DNA of 5,528 nt from Candidatus Poribacteria bacterium (lineage in GTDB: Bacteria > Poribacteria > WGA-4E > DTYX01): assembly GCA_012961655.1 (NCBI GenBank), contig DTYX01000927.1:1-5528 (forward strand), written 5' to 3'. Within the stretch, counting starts at the first letter, position 1. Each line of letters starts with the position of its first letter. Made by a program: the position numbers and the translations under genes. Of this stretch, positions 1 to 5,511 are shown in pieces. Under the pieces are notes generated by a model. The model ran no database searches. It saw only the letters and a list, made by a program, of their open reading frames with translations, and had not been told where the DNA came from.

Positions 1-28
1 CCTTGGGTTGAGTAGGAACGTATCGAAA

Positions 29-45
29 CCAAGATAGAATCTTGG
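29..45 (-). terminator. Candidate terminator of the racemase-like operon
   Basis: CCAAGAT and ATCTTGG (29-35, 39-45) form a perfect 7-bp stem with a 3-nt loop, about 59 bp downstream of the racemase-like stop codon (106-104). On the minus strand the stem is followed only by TTT, so intrinsic termination would be weak. The flanking CTTGGGTT (3-10) and an AACC-AAG sequence (27-33) suggest the hairpin may belong to a degenerate intergenic repeat instead. Confidence 0.35.
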
Positions 46-103
46 GCTACAACTAGATCGACAAATAATTCGTCAACACGCCCTAAGATTCGGTGTATCC
101 CTC

Positions 104-1216
104 CTATCCCACGAGATAACGAGCCACGGTGTCGAGATTGACAGTTACTCCCAACCCTGGTTTTTCGGGTACGTGGACATAGCCATTGTGAATCTCAAAC
201 CGCTCTTTCGTTAGTTCGTGTCTCAACGGTGAATCGCTCATGCAGAACTCAAATACACTGGCATCTGGTAAAGCAGCCATCACATGCAGCGAGGCGGCAA
301 TCGTGATGCCGCTCTTGAAGCTATGATTGCAAGTGTGACGATGTTTGGCATAGGCTGCGCGACCGACATCAAGCATGGTTGAAATACCACAACGCGCGGG
401 GTCTGGCTGCACCCAATCTATTCCACCCTCGTCCATCAGTCGCTCGAAGTCAACTAAGCGAGATTCAGACTCGCCAGCGGCTATCGGTATTGGGCTGGAC
501 TCACACAGTTTGGCGTAACCTGTGATATCGTCGGGATGAAGTGGTTCCTCTAACCAGAATGGACGAAATTCAGAGAACTGTTCGGCTCGGCGTAGTGCGG
601 TGCGGGCATCCCAAACCTGACCTGCATCAATCATCAACTCGGTCGCGTCGCCTAATCCGCGGCGCGCCTCCCGCACCAGTGCAATATCATTCGCCTCATC
701 CTGTCCCATCGGGCCCCAACCAAATTTGACAGCGGTGAAGCCACAGTCAACCAATCGTTTAGCATGTTCGTATGTGGATTGTGGTGTATCCCCGAAAAGT
801 ACGCTGGCGTAAGCCCGGAATCGTGTATTGAATGGCCCGCCAAGTAAACGGTATATCGGCTGATTATATGCCTTGCCAGCAATATCCCAAAGCGCCATAT
901 TCACACCAGCCATCGCATGGACGCCGACTCCCAACCGACCGTAGTAATTCATGGCGGACTTCATTTGACCGGTGCAGACTTCGATAGCTAACGGGTCTGC
1001 ACCGGTCAGGGCATTGGCAAGACCATTGCAGATTTGGTGCGACAGTGGCGCTTCGATGATAGCCTTTACCACTGTGGGGCATGAATCAACCTCTCCCCAT
1101 CCACAGATACCCGCGTCCGTGTCGATTTTAATCAGGCAAGTATCTTGAGTTCCATCGCACGCCGAGGTTACCTCCGGCAGCCGCAAAACCAAAGCTTCGA
1201 TATTTGTAATATTCAC
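104..1216 (-). CDS. Mandelate racemase/muconate lactonizing enzyme family protein (probable sugar-acid dehydratase or racemase)
   Basis: A cytosolic enolase-superfamily enzyme that would abstract the alpha-proton of a carboxylate with Mg2+ help; the substrate cannot be assigned. At 370 aa it is full length: capping domain at residues 1-125, then the barrel. Visible motifs in order are VKFGW with Lys164, MIDAG with metal ligand Asp197, EEPL with Glu223, AGES with Glu249, QPD with Asp272, NHS with His298, and FEF with Glu323. The His298/Asp272 pair matches the mandelate racemase dyad. The second lysine of the usual KxK motif is Gly166, so chemistry on the lysine side may be altered. The start is GTG (1216-1214), chosen because the family consensus begins there and a GAGAGGAG site lies 6 nt upstream. 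It overlaps the stop of the TPP remnant by 4 nt (GTGA), which suggests translational coupling. Family certain, function open. Confidence 0.93.
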   Translation of the reverse strand: MNITNIEALVLRLPEVTSACDGTQDTCLIKIDTDAGICGWGEVDSCPTVVKAIIEAPLSHQICNGLANALTGADPLAIEVCTGQMKSAMNYYGRLGVGVHAMAGVNMALWDIAGKAYNQPIYRLLGGPFNTRFRAYASVLFGDTPQSTYEHAKRLVDCGFTAVKFGWGPMGQDEANDIALVREARRGLGDATELMIDAGQVWDARTALRRAEQFSEFRPFWLEEPLHPDDITGYAKLCESSPIPIAAGESESRLVDFERLMDEGGIDWVQPDPARCGISTMLDVGRAAYAKHRHTCNHSFKSGITIAASLHVMAALPDASVFEFCMSDSPLRHELTKERFEIHNGYVHVPEKPGLGVTVNLDTVARYLVG

Positions 1217-1683
1217 ACCTGACTCCTCTCATCTGAAAAATATTCATTTATAATCAAAAAGCCTGTATTGCCAGTGATTTCAGAAATTGAATAGTATGCT
1301 TCCAGTTTCATTTGAAAAGTGGGAAATGTAAAGCGTGATTGCCTATAACCTAATACTTCTCTTAATTCGCTTAAAACGGGCAATTTCGGTTGTTGGTGGA
1401 TTTCGTCTTTAATTCCCTTGAGGATTGGCTTCCAAGCGTCCTTTTTTAAGCCGCCAGAATTTTTAACTGCTTCTAACAGTTGACCTAACACGATTTTGAC
1501 ATCTCCAGCGATGCCTGCGGCGATTGGATATTCTTTGCCGAGTTCCGATTTATCGGCGTCGATTTGAATCAACGGTTGCGGCATTTCCATCGACCAACTG
1601 CCTGTATCAATCTGTGTAAAGCGGCATCCGATAGCCAGCATCGCGTCAGCCGCTTCACGCGCGCGTCTGGCGGCTAATCCATG
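1213..1683 (-). pseudogene. TPP-dependent enzyme remnant: central domain, catalytic C-terminal domain lost
   Basis: This is the downstream part of the broken acetolactate-synthase-like gene. Reading resumes in a new frame at about 1683 with HGLAARRAREAADAMLAIGC, the end of the family's HG...AD..LAIG.RF region. It runs through the central domain (PLIQIDAD, typical of this family) to SELREVL. Immediately after, GYRQSRFTFPTFQ resembles the segment that normally follows about a dozen residues later, so a short block (DAIVV-type strand) appears lost there too. The remaining 180 or so residues, including the GDG...N TPP/Mg2+-binding motif, are absent. The tail (about 1231-1310) is strikingly A/T-rich and not recognisable. 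The longest ORF begins at ATG 1641-1639, but no ribosome site is evident, and the product would be inactive. Confidence in family is high; exact deletion points are inferred. Confidence 0.8.
1223..1230 (-). promoter_or_regulatory. Ribosome binding site that fixes a GTG start
   Basis: On the minus strand GAGAGGAG sits 6 nt before GTG at 1216-1214. It lies inside the last codons of the upstream TPP remnant, whose TGA stop (1215-1213) overlaps the GTG. No in-frame ATG fits the family N-terminus better. The arrangement suggests that the racemase-like gene is cotranscribed and coupled to whatever remains of the upstream gene. Confidence 0.7.
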
Positions 1684-2357
1684 AATAGAGCGGTCAACTC
1701 ACTTGACGCGTTTGATGAAATAACACCGCCGCCGGCAAGAATGATTGGCAACTGCGATGACTGGAGGATTGAGATAACCTTTTTAATGTCATCGGATTTC
1801 CCCCGTTGTTTTGGCACAGAAACTTTAGGCGGAATTTTCACTTCTGCTTCCGCCGTAACTACATCGTTTGGAATCTCAATCACCACAGGGCCAGGTCTTT
1901 CTGTCCTTAGCATGGTAAATGCAGTCTCAATCATCTTCGGAATCTCATCCGCTGTATTCGCCCTTCCAAACCATTTTGTAATCGGCTCAAAAAATGTAAT
2001 CTGATTTAAACCGTGAAACAATTTGCTGTTATCTCTGTTCGCCAACCTGCTATCCGCCTGTCCTGTAATCAAAAGCACAGGAACGCGGTCGGTGTAAGCT
2101 TCGCCAATTCCCGTCGAAGCGCTTGAAGCGCCAGGTCCGGACACCGTCAAGGCAACACCAACATCTCTTGTTACTCGAGCATAACCGTCGGCCATGAATG
2201 TCGCCGATTGCTCATGTCGGACGACAAAATGTTTTATCCCTTCGCCTCGCCGATGGAGCGCGTCGTAGATATACACATTTTGATTTCCTGGCATACCAAA
2301 AATGGCTTTAACTTCTTGTGCTTTTAGAGACTCTATTAAAATATCTCCACCTGTCAT
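1674..2357 (-). pseudogene. TPP-dependent enzyme N-terminal fragment (acetolactate-synthase-like)
   Basis: This is the N-terminal pyrimidine-binding domain of a TPP enzyme of the acetolactate synthase/glyoxylate carboligase/sulfoacetaldehyde acetyltransferase superfamily. Full members have about 550 residues; this frame has 227. Numbered from the ATG, it shows FGMPG (20-24), VRHEQSA with the TPP-activating Glu49, the GPGAS turn (74-78), PVLLITG, and GPVVIEIP (156-163). It then enters the central domain (ILAGGG) and stops at TAG (1676-1674), just after SSELTAL. Normally about 30 residues separate LTAL from the HG motif. Here HG follows almost at once in another frame, so an internal deletion that is not a multiple of three explains the stop. 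The start is ATG 2357-2355, with GAGGTG 4 nt upstream. It is divergent from the sulfatase and precedes the racemase-like gene, suggesting a former operon. The specific substrate is unknown. Confidence 0.85.
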
Positions 2358-2361
2358 TTTA

Positions 2362-2367
2362 CACCTC
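2362..2367 (-). promoter_or_regulatory. Ribosome binding site selecting the ATG start of the TPP enzyme
   Basis: Minus-strand GAGGTG lies 4 nt before ATG 2357-2355. A TTG at 2369-2367 in the same frame would add four residues (MRCK) but overlaps this site and has no ribosome site of its own. The family usually begins near the MTGGD segment, so the ATG is preferred. Confidence 0.6.
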
Positions 2368-2389
2368 AAATTATATAGATTTTCAGGTT

Positions 2390-2407
2390 GATAAATCCCG
2401 ATTTATC
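2390..2407. promoter_or_regulatory. 18-bp palindrome, candidate operator in the divergent intergenic region
   Basis: GATAAATC-CC-GATTTATC is an inverted repeat with two perfect 8-bp arms and a 2-bp spacer. It lies in the 151-bp gap between the divergent TPP enzyme and sulfatase starts, just downstream of the candidate minus-strand promoter. That position and symmetry suit a dimeric repressor site controlling one or both genes. The 9-mer GATAAATCC recurs at 5342-5350 in the GH4 leader. No regulator gene is present in the window. Confidence 0.4.
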
Positions 2408-2416
2408 GGAGAAGAT

Positions 2417-2445
2417 AGGATACCACATCGAGTATAATGATTCAA
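2417..2445 (-). promoter_or_regulatory. Candidate promoter for the TPP enzyme/racemase-like operon
   Basis: On the minus strand, TTGAAT (2445-2440, 4 of 6 to TTGACA) and TATCCT (2422-2417, 4 of 6 to TATAAT) are separated by exactly 17 bp. This predicts a start near 2410, immediately upstream of the palindrome at 2390-2407. The hexamers are mediocre, and spacing is the main support. On the plus strand a perfect TATAAT (2433-2438) could be a -10 box for the sulfatase, but no -35 box lies at the right distance. Confidence 0.3.
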
Positions 2446-2508
2446 ATTCTTTGTCGCCATTTTTCTCTTGCTCTGCCGACCAGAATAATTTATAAAAGGA
2501 GTAATTAA

Positions 2509-3006
2509 ATGTCTACAAGAGACCATCCCAACATCTTGCTTATCATGTCCGACGAACACGCCCCGATGTTTAGCGGACCTTATGGTCACAAGCTGGTACA
2601 GACACCGAACCTGGACCGGCTGGCGGACAACGGCGTTACTTTCGCAAACGCCTACTGCAATTCACCACTTTGTGTTCCCTCGCGCATGTCTTTCATGACT
2701 GGGCGTTACATCCACCACATCGGCGCCTGGGACAATGCTACCCCTCTGCCTTCGGACGTTGTTACTTGGGCGCACCTTCTGAGGTCGGTCGGCTATGATG
2801 TGGTTCTCTGTAGTGAAGACCCGAAAGAATTTCATGATTTAGCCGCGCAGAAGGCATACCGACCAGTCCTCGAAGACCTCAAATCACGTCTGTTGTCTCA
2901 TTGGGATGGCATTGACCTTGAGCGGCAACTGCGACAGAGCCAGAAAGAACGTCTGCTCATCGAATCCGCAACCGGCGGGGAATGGCGAAGATTTCGCAGC
3001 CTCTAA
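2509..3006 (+). CDS. Internally deleted sulfatase (N- and C-terminal ends fused in frame)
   Basis: Sulfatases of the alkaline phosphatase superfamily hydrolyse sulfate esters using a formylglycine made from the Cys of CxPSR. This 165-aa product shows the N-terminal strand NILLIMSDEH with candidate metal ligand Asp15, TPNLDRLA, then CVPSR (Cys55-Arg59) and MTGRY. After LRSVGYDVVLC (up to residue 101) it jumps to SEDPKEFHDLA, which in family members belongs to the C-terminal DLxxDPxE region, followed by a helical tail. Usual length is 450-500 aa, so roughly 300 residues are missing, including the DHG metal-binding motif. The reading frame survives across the join (about 2811/2812). The start is ATG 2509 with AAGGAG 7 nt upstream, and the gene ends with tandem TAA stops. 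It is probably catalytically dead. It could be a decayed gene, a recombinant of two paralogues, or an assembly collapse. Confidence 0.82.
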   Translation: MSTRDHPNILLIMSDEHAPMFSGPYGHKLVQTPNLDRLADNGVTFANAYCNSPLCVPSRMSFMTGRYIHHIGAWDNATPLPSDVVTWAHLLRSVGYDVVLCSEDPKEFHDLAAQKAYRPVLEDLKSRLLSHWDGIDLERQLRQSQKERLLIESATGGEWRRFRSL

Positions 3007-3246
3007 TAAGTAGTATGACAAAATAATTCTGTAGCAGAACCGCTGAAGTCTAGCGAGAATTCGTCTTAAACCACGAAACTGAGCTTTGTTTTAACTTGAG
3101 TTGTTGGCGGATGATGCAAACTATAAATAAAGATTTGCTTTCGAGTACAGATTTCCGAGACTTTGGGTAGTAGCTCCGATGTTAATAACGCCTTCGATTA
3201 GTCATCTTGATACTCCTGTAAAGAACCCAATTTTTAGCTAACGGAT
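3007..3246. other. Intergenic region between sulfatase and recombinase remnant
   Basis: These 240 A/T-rich bases contain no recognisable gene. A minus-strand AGGAG (3217-3213) stands 7 nt before ATG 3205-3203, but the frame stops after seven codons (MTNRRRY). This could be the start of a lost gene or chance. A 6-bp inverted repeat (AATTCT 3025-3030, AGAATT 3056-3061) lies soon after the sulfatase stop, without a T-run, so it is not a convincing terminator. Confidence 0.4.
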
Positions 3247-3565
3247 CTAGGGTTTCATGTCAATCACTTTTACAATCTGAGGTACGGTGAGGTAGCCAGC
3301 GATGCGACGTGGATGCGACTGACTGCGAAGTGGCGGGGAAGCCGTAATTCATTCTGATTGAGAAAACGAAGCACTTTGGAGGCAGACTTCATTTTCTGAA
3401 ACTGAGTAAAGATTAACTGTATCCGCTCTTGGATTTCGAGATTTGGGTCTTTTTTGACTCTGCAAAGTCGGGTCACATCATAGGAAAGGATGATGCCGAC
3501 CCGTCCTGCAGTTACCTGGGAGACCAATTCTTTGAATCCTTCTCGATGGATAGCAGAGGTAGCAG
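3247..3565 (-). pseudogene. Serine recombinase remnant, downstream portion (frameshifted, internally deleted)
   Basis: This continues the recombinase after a frameshift near 3570-3575. Reading TATSAIHREGFKELVSQVTA and then VGIILSYDVTRL gives the rest of the resolvase catalytic domain. At LCR/VKKDPN (about 3458-3462) the text jumps to KDPNLEIQERIQLIFTQF and SASKVLRFLNQ, which belong to the recombinase domain that normally lies about 100 residues further on; the NCSDWYPLLD-type segment is missing. The frame then degenerates after LRLPR. Another frame reads RRIAGYLTVPQIVKVIDMKP and stops at TAG 3249-3247, which looks like the start of a C-terminal helix-turn-helix. The zinc-ribbon region is absent. 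The product cannot be a functional recombinase. Family confidence is high; fine boundaries are inferred. Confidence 0.75.
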
Positions 3566-3757
3566 TCAGTATAAGTCATTGTCGATAATCTGGATGCCTT
3601 CTTCGCCCCATCCCAGGTTGATGGCGCGTTGTTTCAGTGCATATTGCAATTGTAGACTCTCCTGATGGGAGATGGCCGAGTTGGGATGGGATTGGCGAAT
3701 GTAGATTAGTGCTTTTCGTGTGAGATGGTGTGGCGTTACCAGTTCTGATTTTTTCAT
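3566..3757 (-). pseudogene. Serine recombinase (resolvase/invertase superfamily), N-terminal fragment
   Basis: The N-terminus of a large serine recombinase of the type often present in many copies in environmental bacteria. RKALIYIRQS contains the catalytic Ser23 and the preceding Arg21, followed by SHQESLQLQYALKQRA and an acidic strand, IIDNDL. Serine recombinases cut and rejoin DNA through this serine. The frame ends after 63 codons because one base appears to be missing near 3570-3575: adding one base after GACTTA restores DL-x-LTATSAIHREGF, the expected family sequence. The start is ATG 3757-3755, with GGAGGT 5 nt upstream, so translation initiation is intact and the lesion is downstream. 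No terminal repeats or target-site duplication of a mobile element are evident on either side. Confidence 0.82.
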
Positions 3758-3779
3758 TGATTACCTCCGTTAAGATTTC

Positions 3780-3889
3780 TGACAGTTCGTCAAGGATTCG
3801 CTTTTGGGTATGTTCGCTTCGCTCACCGACGACTTCGTCTTACGGAATCTCGACCTACAAGCAATGCCTCCCTACTCTCCTTGTAGACG
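3780..3889. repeat. Palindrome-rich intergenic segment between GH4 and recombinase remnant
   Basis: This gap of about 150 bp (3758-3906) holds two clean inverted repeats: GACGA-CT-TCGTC (3828-3839), and CTACAAG (3855-3861) with CTTGTAG (3880-3886). Part of it (GTTCGCTTCGCTCACC, 3812-3827) has the look of a dispersed intergenic repeat. On the minus strand one frame is open from after a TAA (about 3841) through the recombinase start, giving RSEHTQKRILDELSEILTEV without a start codon. It may be the end of a lost gene. Repeat status needs a copy elsewhere in the genome. Confidence 0.35.
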
Positions 3890-3906
3890 CCCGACGTTTC
3901 ATCGGG
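3890..3906 (-). terminator. Hairpin abutting the GH4 stop codon
   Basis: CCCGA (minus strand, 3906-3902) pairs with TCGGG (3894-3890) around a 7-nt loop, beginning directly after the TAA stop of the GH4 gene (3909-3907). The stem is only 5 bp and is not followed by a T-run, so it is at best a weak terminator or 3'-end stabilising structure. Confidence 0.3.
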
Positions 3907-5277
3907 TTATTGCAACCCCGCGGGCAGCATATCTTTGGATGCGGCTAATAGTTCTGATAACATCTGTTCCGCCTTTTCCGGCAAGATTGCCATCTCGTCG
4001 AGCAGAAGGGCTTGGAGAGCTAAATTCTTATCCCCTTTCACGCCTGCATCCACCACTAATTCCTGCCAGGCTATCCTCTTTTCCAGAATTCCCTTCAAAG
4101 ACATCGGCGCTTCTCCGATATAAATTCCCCTGACGCCGCAGGAATCGGTAATCGCCTCCATCTCAAGATTGGCGTAAGCTGGAAGGTTGGGAACAGCGCT
4201 GTTGTTGGCGATATTGACGATCTGAACCTGCCGTCTTCCCAGAGCGATGGCTTCCATCAAACTTCCGATTCCTTCGCCCGTAAGCGGGTCAGAAGGACTT
4301 TCAGGCGGTTTGACGTTCTGAAGTTGCTCGGCAAAACTTTTGAGTTGATTTTGACGTTGGGCTTTCGCTTCCGCCTCGGATAATTTAACCGCAGCCATTT
4401 TCTCGAGGTGAGCGTACTTCTCCTTGAGTTCTTCGGCGAAACCGTAAGGCACAGCTTCGACATCTGAGAGCCGGGCGGTAAATGGATAAAATTCAAAAGC
4501 ATGGTCATCCGGCGGATAGACAATTGTGTGTCCGTAAATCTGAGAGAGATTTTGCGTCATCATCTCTCCCTTTGGACTTTGGCGCTCTGCCAGTTTTTGG
4601 CGCACTTCGGGGTAAACATCTTCCCCCTGATGGCGGATGCGAGTGAACCAGTGGTAATGATTTGTGCCTATCCAGACACAATCGAGTTCGTGTGGGTTTA
4701 CGCCGAGCAGATTGGCTATCCGCATAATTCCGCCTTGCACGCCGTGGCAGACGCCTATCACTTTGATATCGGTATACTTTTCCATAGCGCGGCAGAGAAC
4801 TGCCATCGGATTGGAATGATTCATGAGTATGACTTCTGGACAGCGTTTCTCCATCTCTCGACAGATATTGATGTAGATTGGGATGCTCCTCAATCCCATC
4901 ATCATTCCAGCAGGTCCGCCGGTATCGCCGACCACCTGAAAAATCCCATATCGAGCCGGGATAAGGATGTCTTGAATGTGCGCCGCAGTGCCGTAAACTC
5001 CACCGATAGAGGCGCCTGCGCCGCCAATGGAGGAGACGGCAAAATCAGCGCCGTCCACGGCATCGGCGAGCGTTTTTGAGGCTCGCACGGTCATACCCAA
5101 TCCGCTCTCTTGGGCGAGACGAACGCCGTGTTGAGCCATAATTTCCGCTTTCTCCATATCGATATCGTAGAGCGTTATTTCACTTCCGGCTAAACCCTCG
5201 GTCACGGCTATGTCACCGAGCGCTCGAGTAAAATATCCGCTTCCTCCACCGAGGCATACTATCTTTTTGCTGGGCAT
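3907..5277 (-). CDS. Glycoside hydrolase family 4 enzyme (alpha-glucosidase/galactosidase/galacturonidase type)
   Basis: GH4 enzymes cleave glycosides by an unusual oxidation-elimination route using NAD+ and a divalent metal, usually Mn2+, in the cytoplasm. At 456 aa this one is full length and intact. The N-terminal Rossmann fold has GGGSGYF (10-16), with an acidic strand end at Asp38. Next come NHSNPM (153-158), CHGV (177-180; Cys177 a metal ligand) and GTNH (204-207; His207 a metal ligand). Asp257 or Asp258 in PPDDHAFEF is a candidate catalytic base. The C-terminal NIANNSAVPNLPA block (355-367) is typical. CHGV, rather than the CN-type motif of 6-phospho-glycosidases, argues for an unphosphorylated substrate. 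Residues 281-322 form a charged, probably helical segment. The start is ATG 5277-5275 with AGGGGG 7 nt upstream. It stands alone, with its own promoter and structured leader. Substrate unassigned. Confidence 0.93.
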   Translation of the reverse strand: MPSKKIVCLGGGSGYFTRALGDIAVTEGLAGSEITLYDIDMEKAEIMAQHGVRLAQESGLGMTVRASKTLADAVDGADFAVSSIGGAGASIGGVYGTAAHIQDILIPARYGIFQVVGDTGGPAGMMMGLRSIPIYINICREMEKRCPEVILMNHSNPMAVLCRAMEKYTDIKVIGVCHGVQGGIMRIANLLGVNPHELDCVWIGTNHYHWFTRIRHQGEDVYPEVRQKLAERQSPKGEMMTQNLSQIYGHTIVYPPDDHAFEFYPFTARLSDVEAVPYGFAEELKEKYAHLEKMAAVKLSEAEAKAQRQNQLKSFAEQLQNVKPPESPSDPLTGEGIGSLMEAIALGRRQVQIVNIANNSAVPNLPAYANLEMEAITDSCGVRGIYIGEAPMSLKGILEKRIAWQELVVDAGVKGDKNLALQALLLDEMAILPEKAEQMLSELLAASKDMLPAGLQ

Positions 5278-5303
5278 ATCAGTTCCCCCTAATTATCGAA
5301 AGT

Positions 5304-5367
5304 TATGACAACGAATCCTGGGATTAACCGAATATGTATTCGATAAATCCTTGAATTTGCTGTCATA
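5304..5367. repeat. 64-bp imperfect inverted repeat in the GH4 leader
   Basis: Arms 5304-5335 and 5336-5367 are complementary at 24 of 32 positions, with 3 further G-T pairs, and all blocks share one centre (5335/5336). The perfect blocks are TATGACA/TGTCATA (outer), GGATT/AATCC (middle) and CGAATA/TATTCG (inner). A second small palindrome, AATCC-TG-GGATT (5314-5325), nests in the left arm. The dyad ends 26 bp before the GH4 start codon and lies inside the predicted transcript. It could act as a leader RNA hairpin, as an operator array, or be a relic of a small palindromic mobile repeat. Confidence 0.7.
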
Positions 5368-5398
5368 TTCCCTTTTCAGTCTTTTCTATCAGGAAAAG

Positions 5399-5427
5399 AT
5401 TTTAACACACCTGTAGTGCACTGTAAA
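5399..5427 (-). promoter_or_regulatory. Sigma70-type promoter for the GH4 gene
   Basis: On the minus strand TTTACA (5427-5422) and TAAAAT (5404-5399), each 5 of 6 to consensus, are separated by 17 bp. The predicted start is near 5392, giving a leader of about 115 nt that carries the 64-bp dyad. The perfect 8-bp palindrome AGTGCACT (5415-5422) sits across the spacer and the edge of the -35 box, a usual place for a repressor site. An A/T hairpin (CTTTTC 5381-5386, GAAAAG 5393-5398) lies around the predicted start. Confidence 0.5.
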
Positions 5428-5437
5428 AGTCTTGATA

Positions 5438-5494
5438 GGGTAGCGTCCGTCGGTCTCTGACCGACGATTCGCTGGTCAGGGACCACCTCTACCC
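5438..5494. repeat. Nested hairpin cluster (branched palindromic element)
   Basis: GGGTAG (5438-5443) can pair with CTACCC (5489-5494). Inside are two perfect hairpins with 3-nt loops: CGTCGGTC/GACCGACG (5448-5455, 5459-5466) and TGGTC/GACCA (5473-5477, 5481-5485). The layout is that of a REP/BIME-like intergenic repeat that folds as a three-way junction. Only one copy is visible in this window, so the repeat status is inferred from structure. Confidence 0.55.
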
Positions 5495-5511
5495 GTAAAG
5501 TGTTTGTAGTA

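Noticed and set aside
541..1082. Several short frames within the racemase-like gene on both strands
   Set aside because: All overlap a complete family-matching gene and show no motifs of their own.
1681..2004. 107-codon plus-strand frame opposite the TPP enzyme
   Set aside because: It is antisense to the clear TPP-binding N-terminal domain and is composition-driven.
104..2357. Mandelate pathway (mandelate racemase plus benzoylformate decarboxylase)
   Set aside because: The TPP remnant has the VRHEQ and GPGAS pattern of the acetolactate synthase group rather than anything specific to benzoylformate decarboxylase, and no mandelate dehydrogenase is present.
2468..2496. TTGCTC-17 bp-TATAAA as a sulfatase promoter
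   Set aside because: Transcription would start within or after the ribosome binding site, leaving almost no leader, and the -35 box is poor.
2383..2589. 68-codon minus-strand frame across the divergent intergenic region
   Set aside because: It overlaps the sulfatase start and its ribosome site and matches no family.
4257..4523. 88-codon minus-strand open frame inside GH4
   Set aside because: It is an out-of-frame overlap with the helical Lys/Ala/Glu-rich part of GH4; composition explains it.
4501..5079. 192-codon plus-strand open frame
   Set aside because: It lies fully antisense to the well-conserved GH4 gene and has no recognisable domain, so it is a shadow frame.
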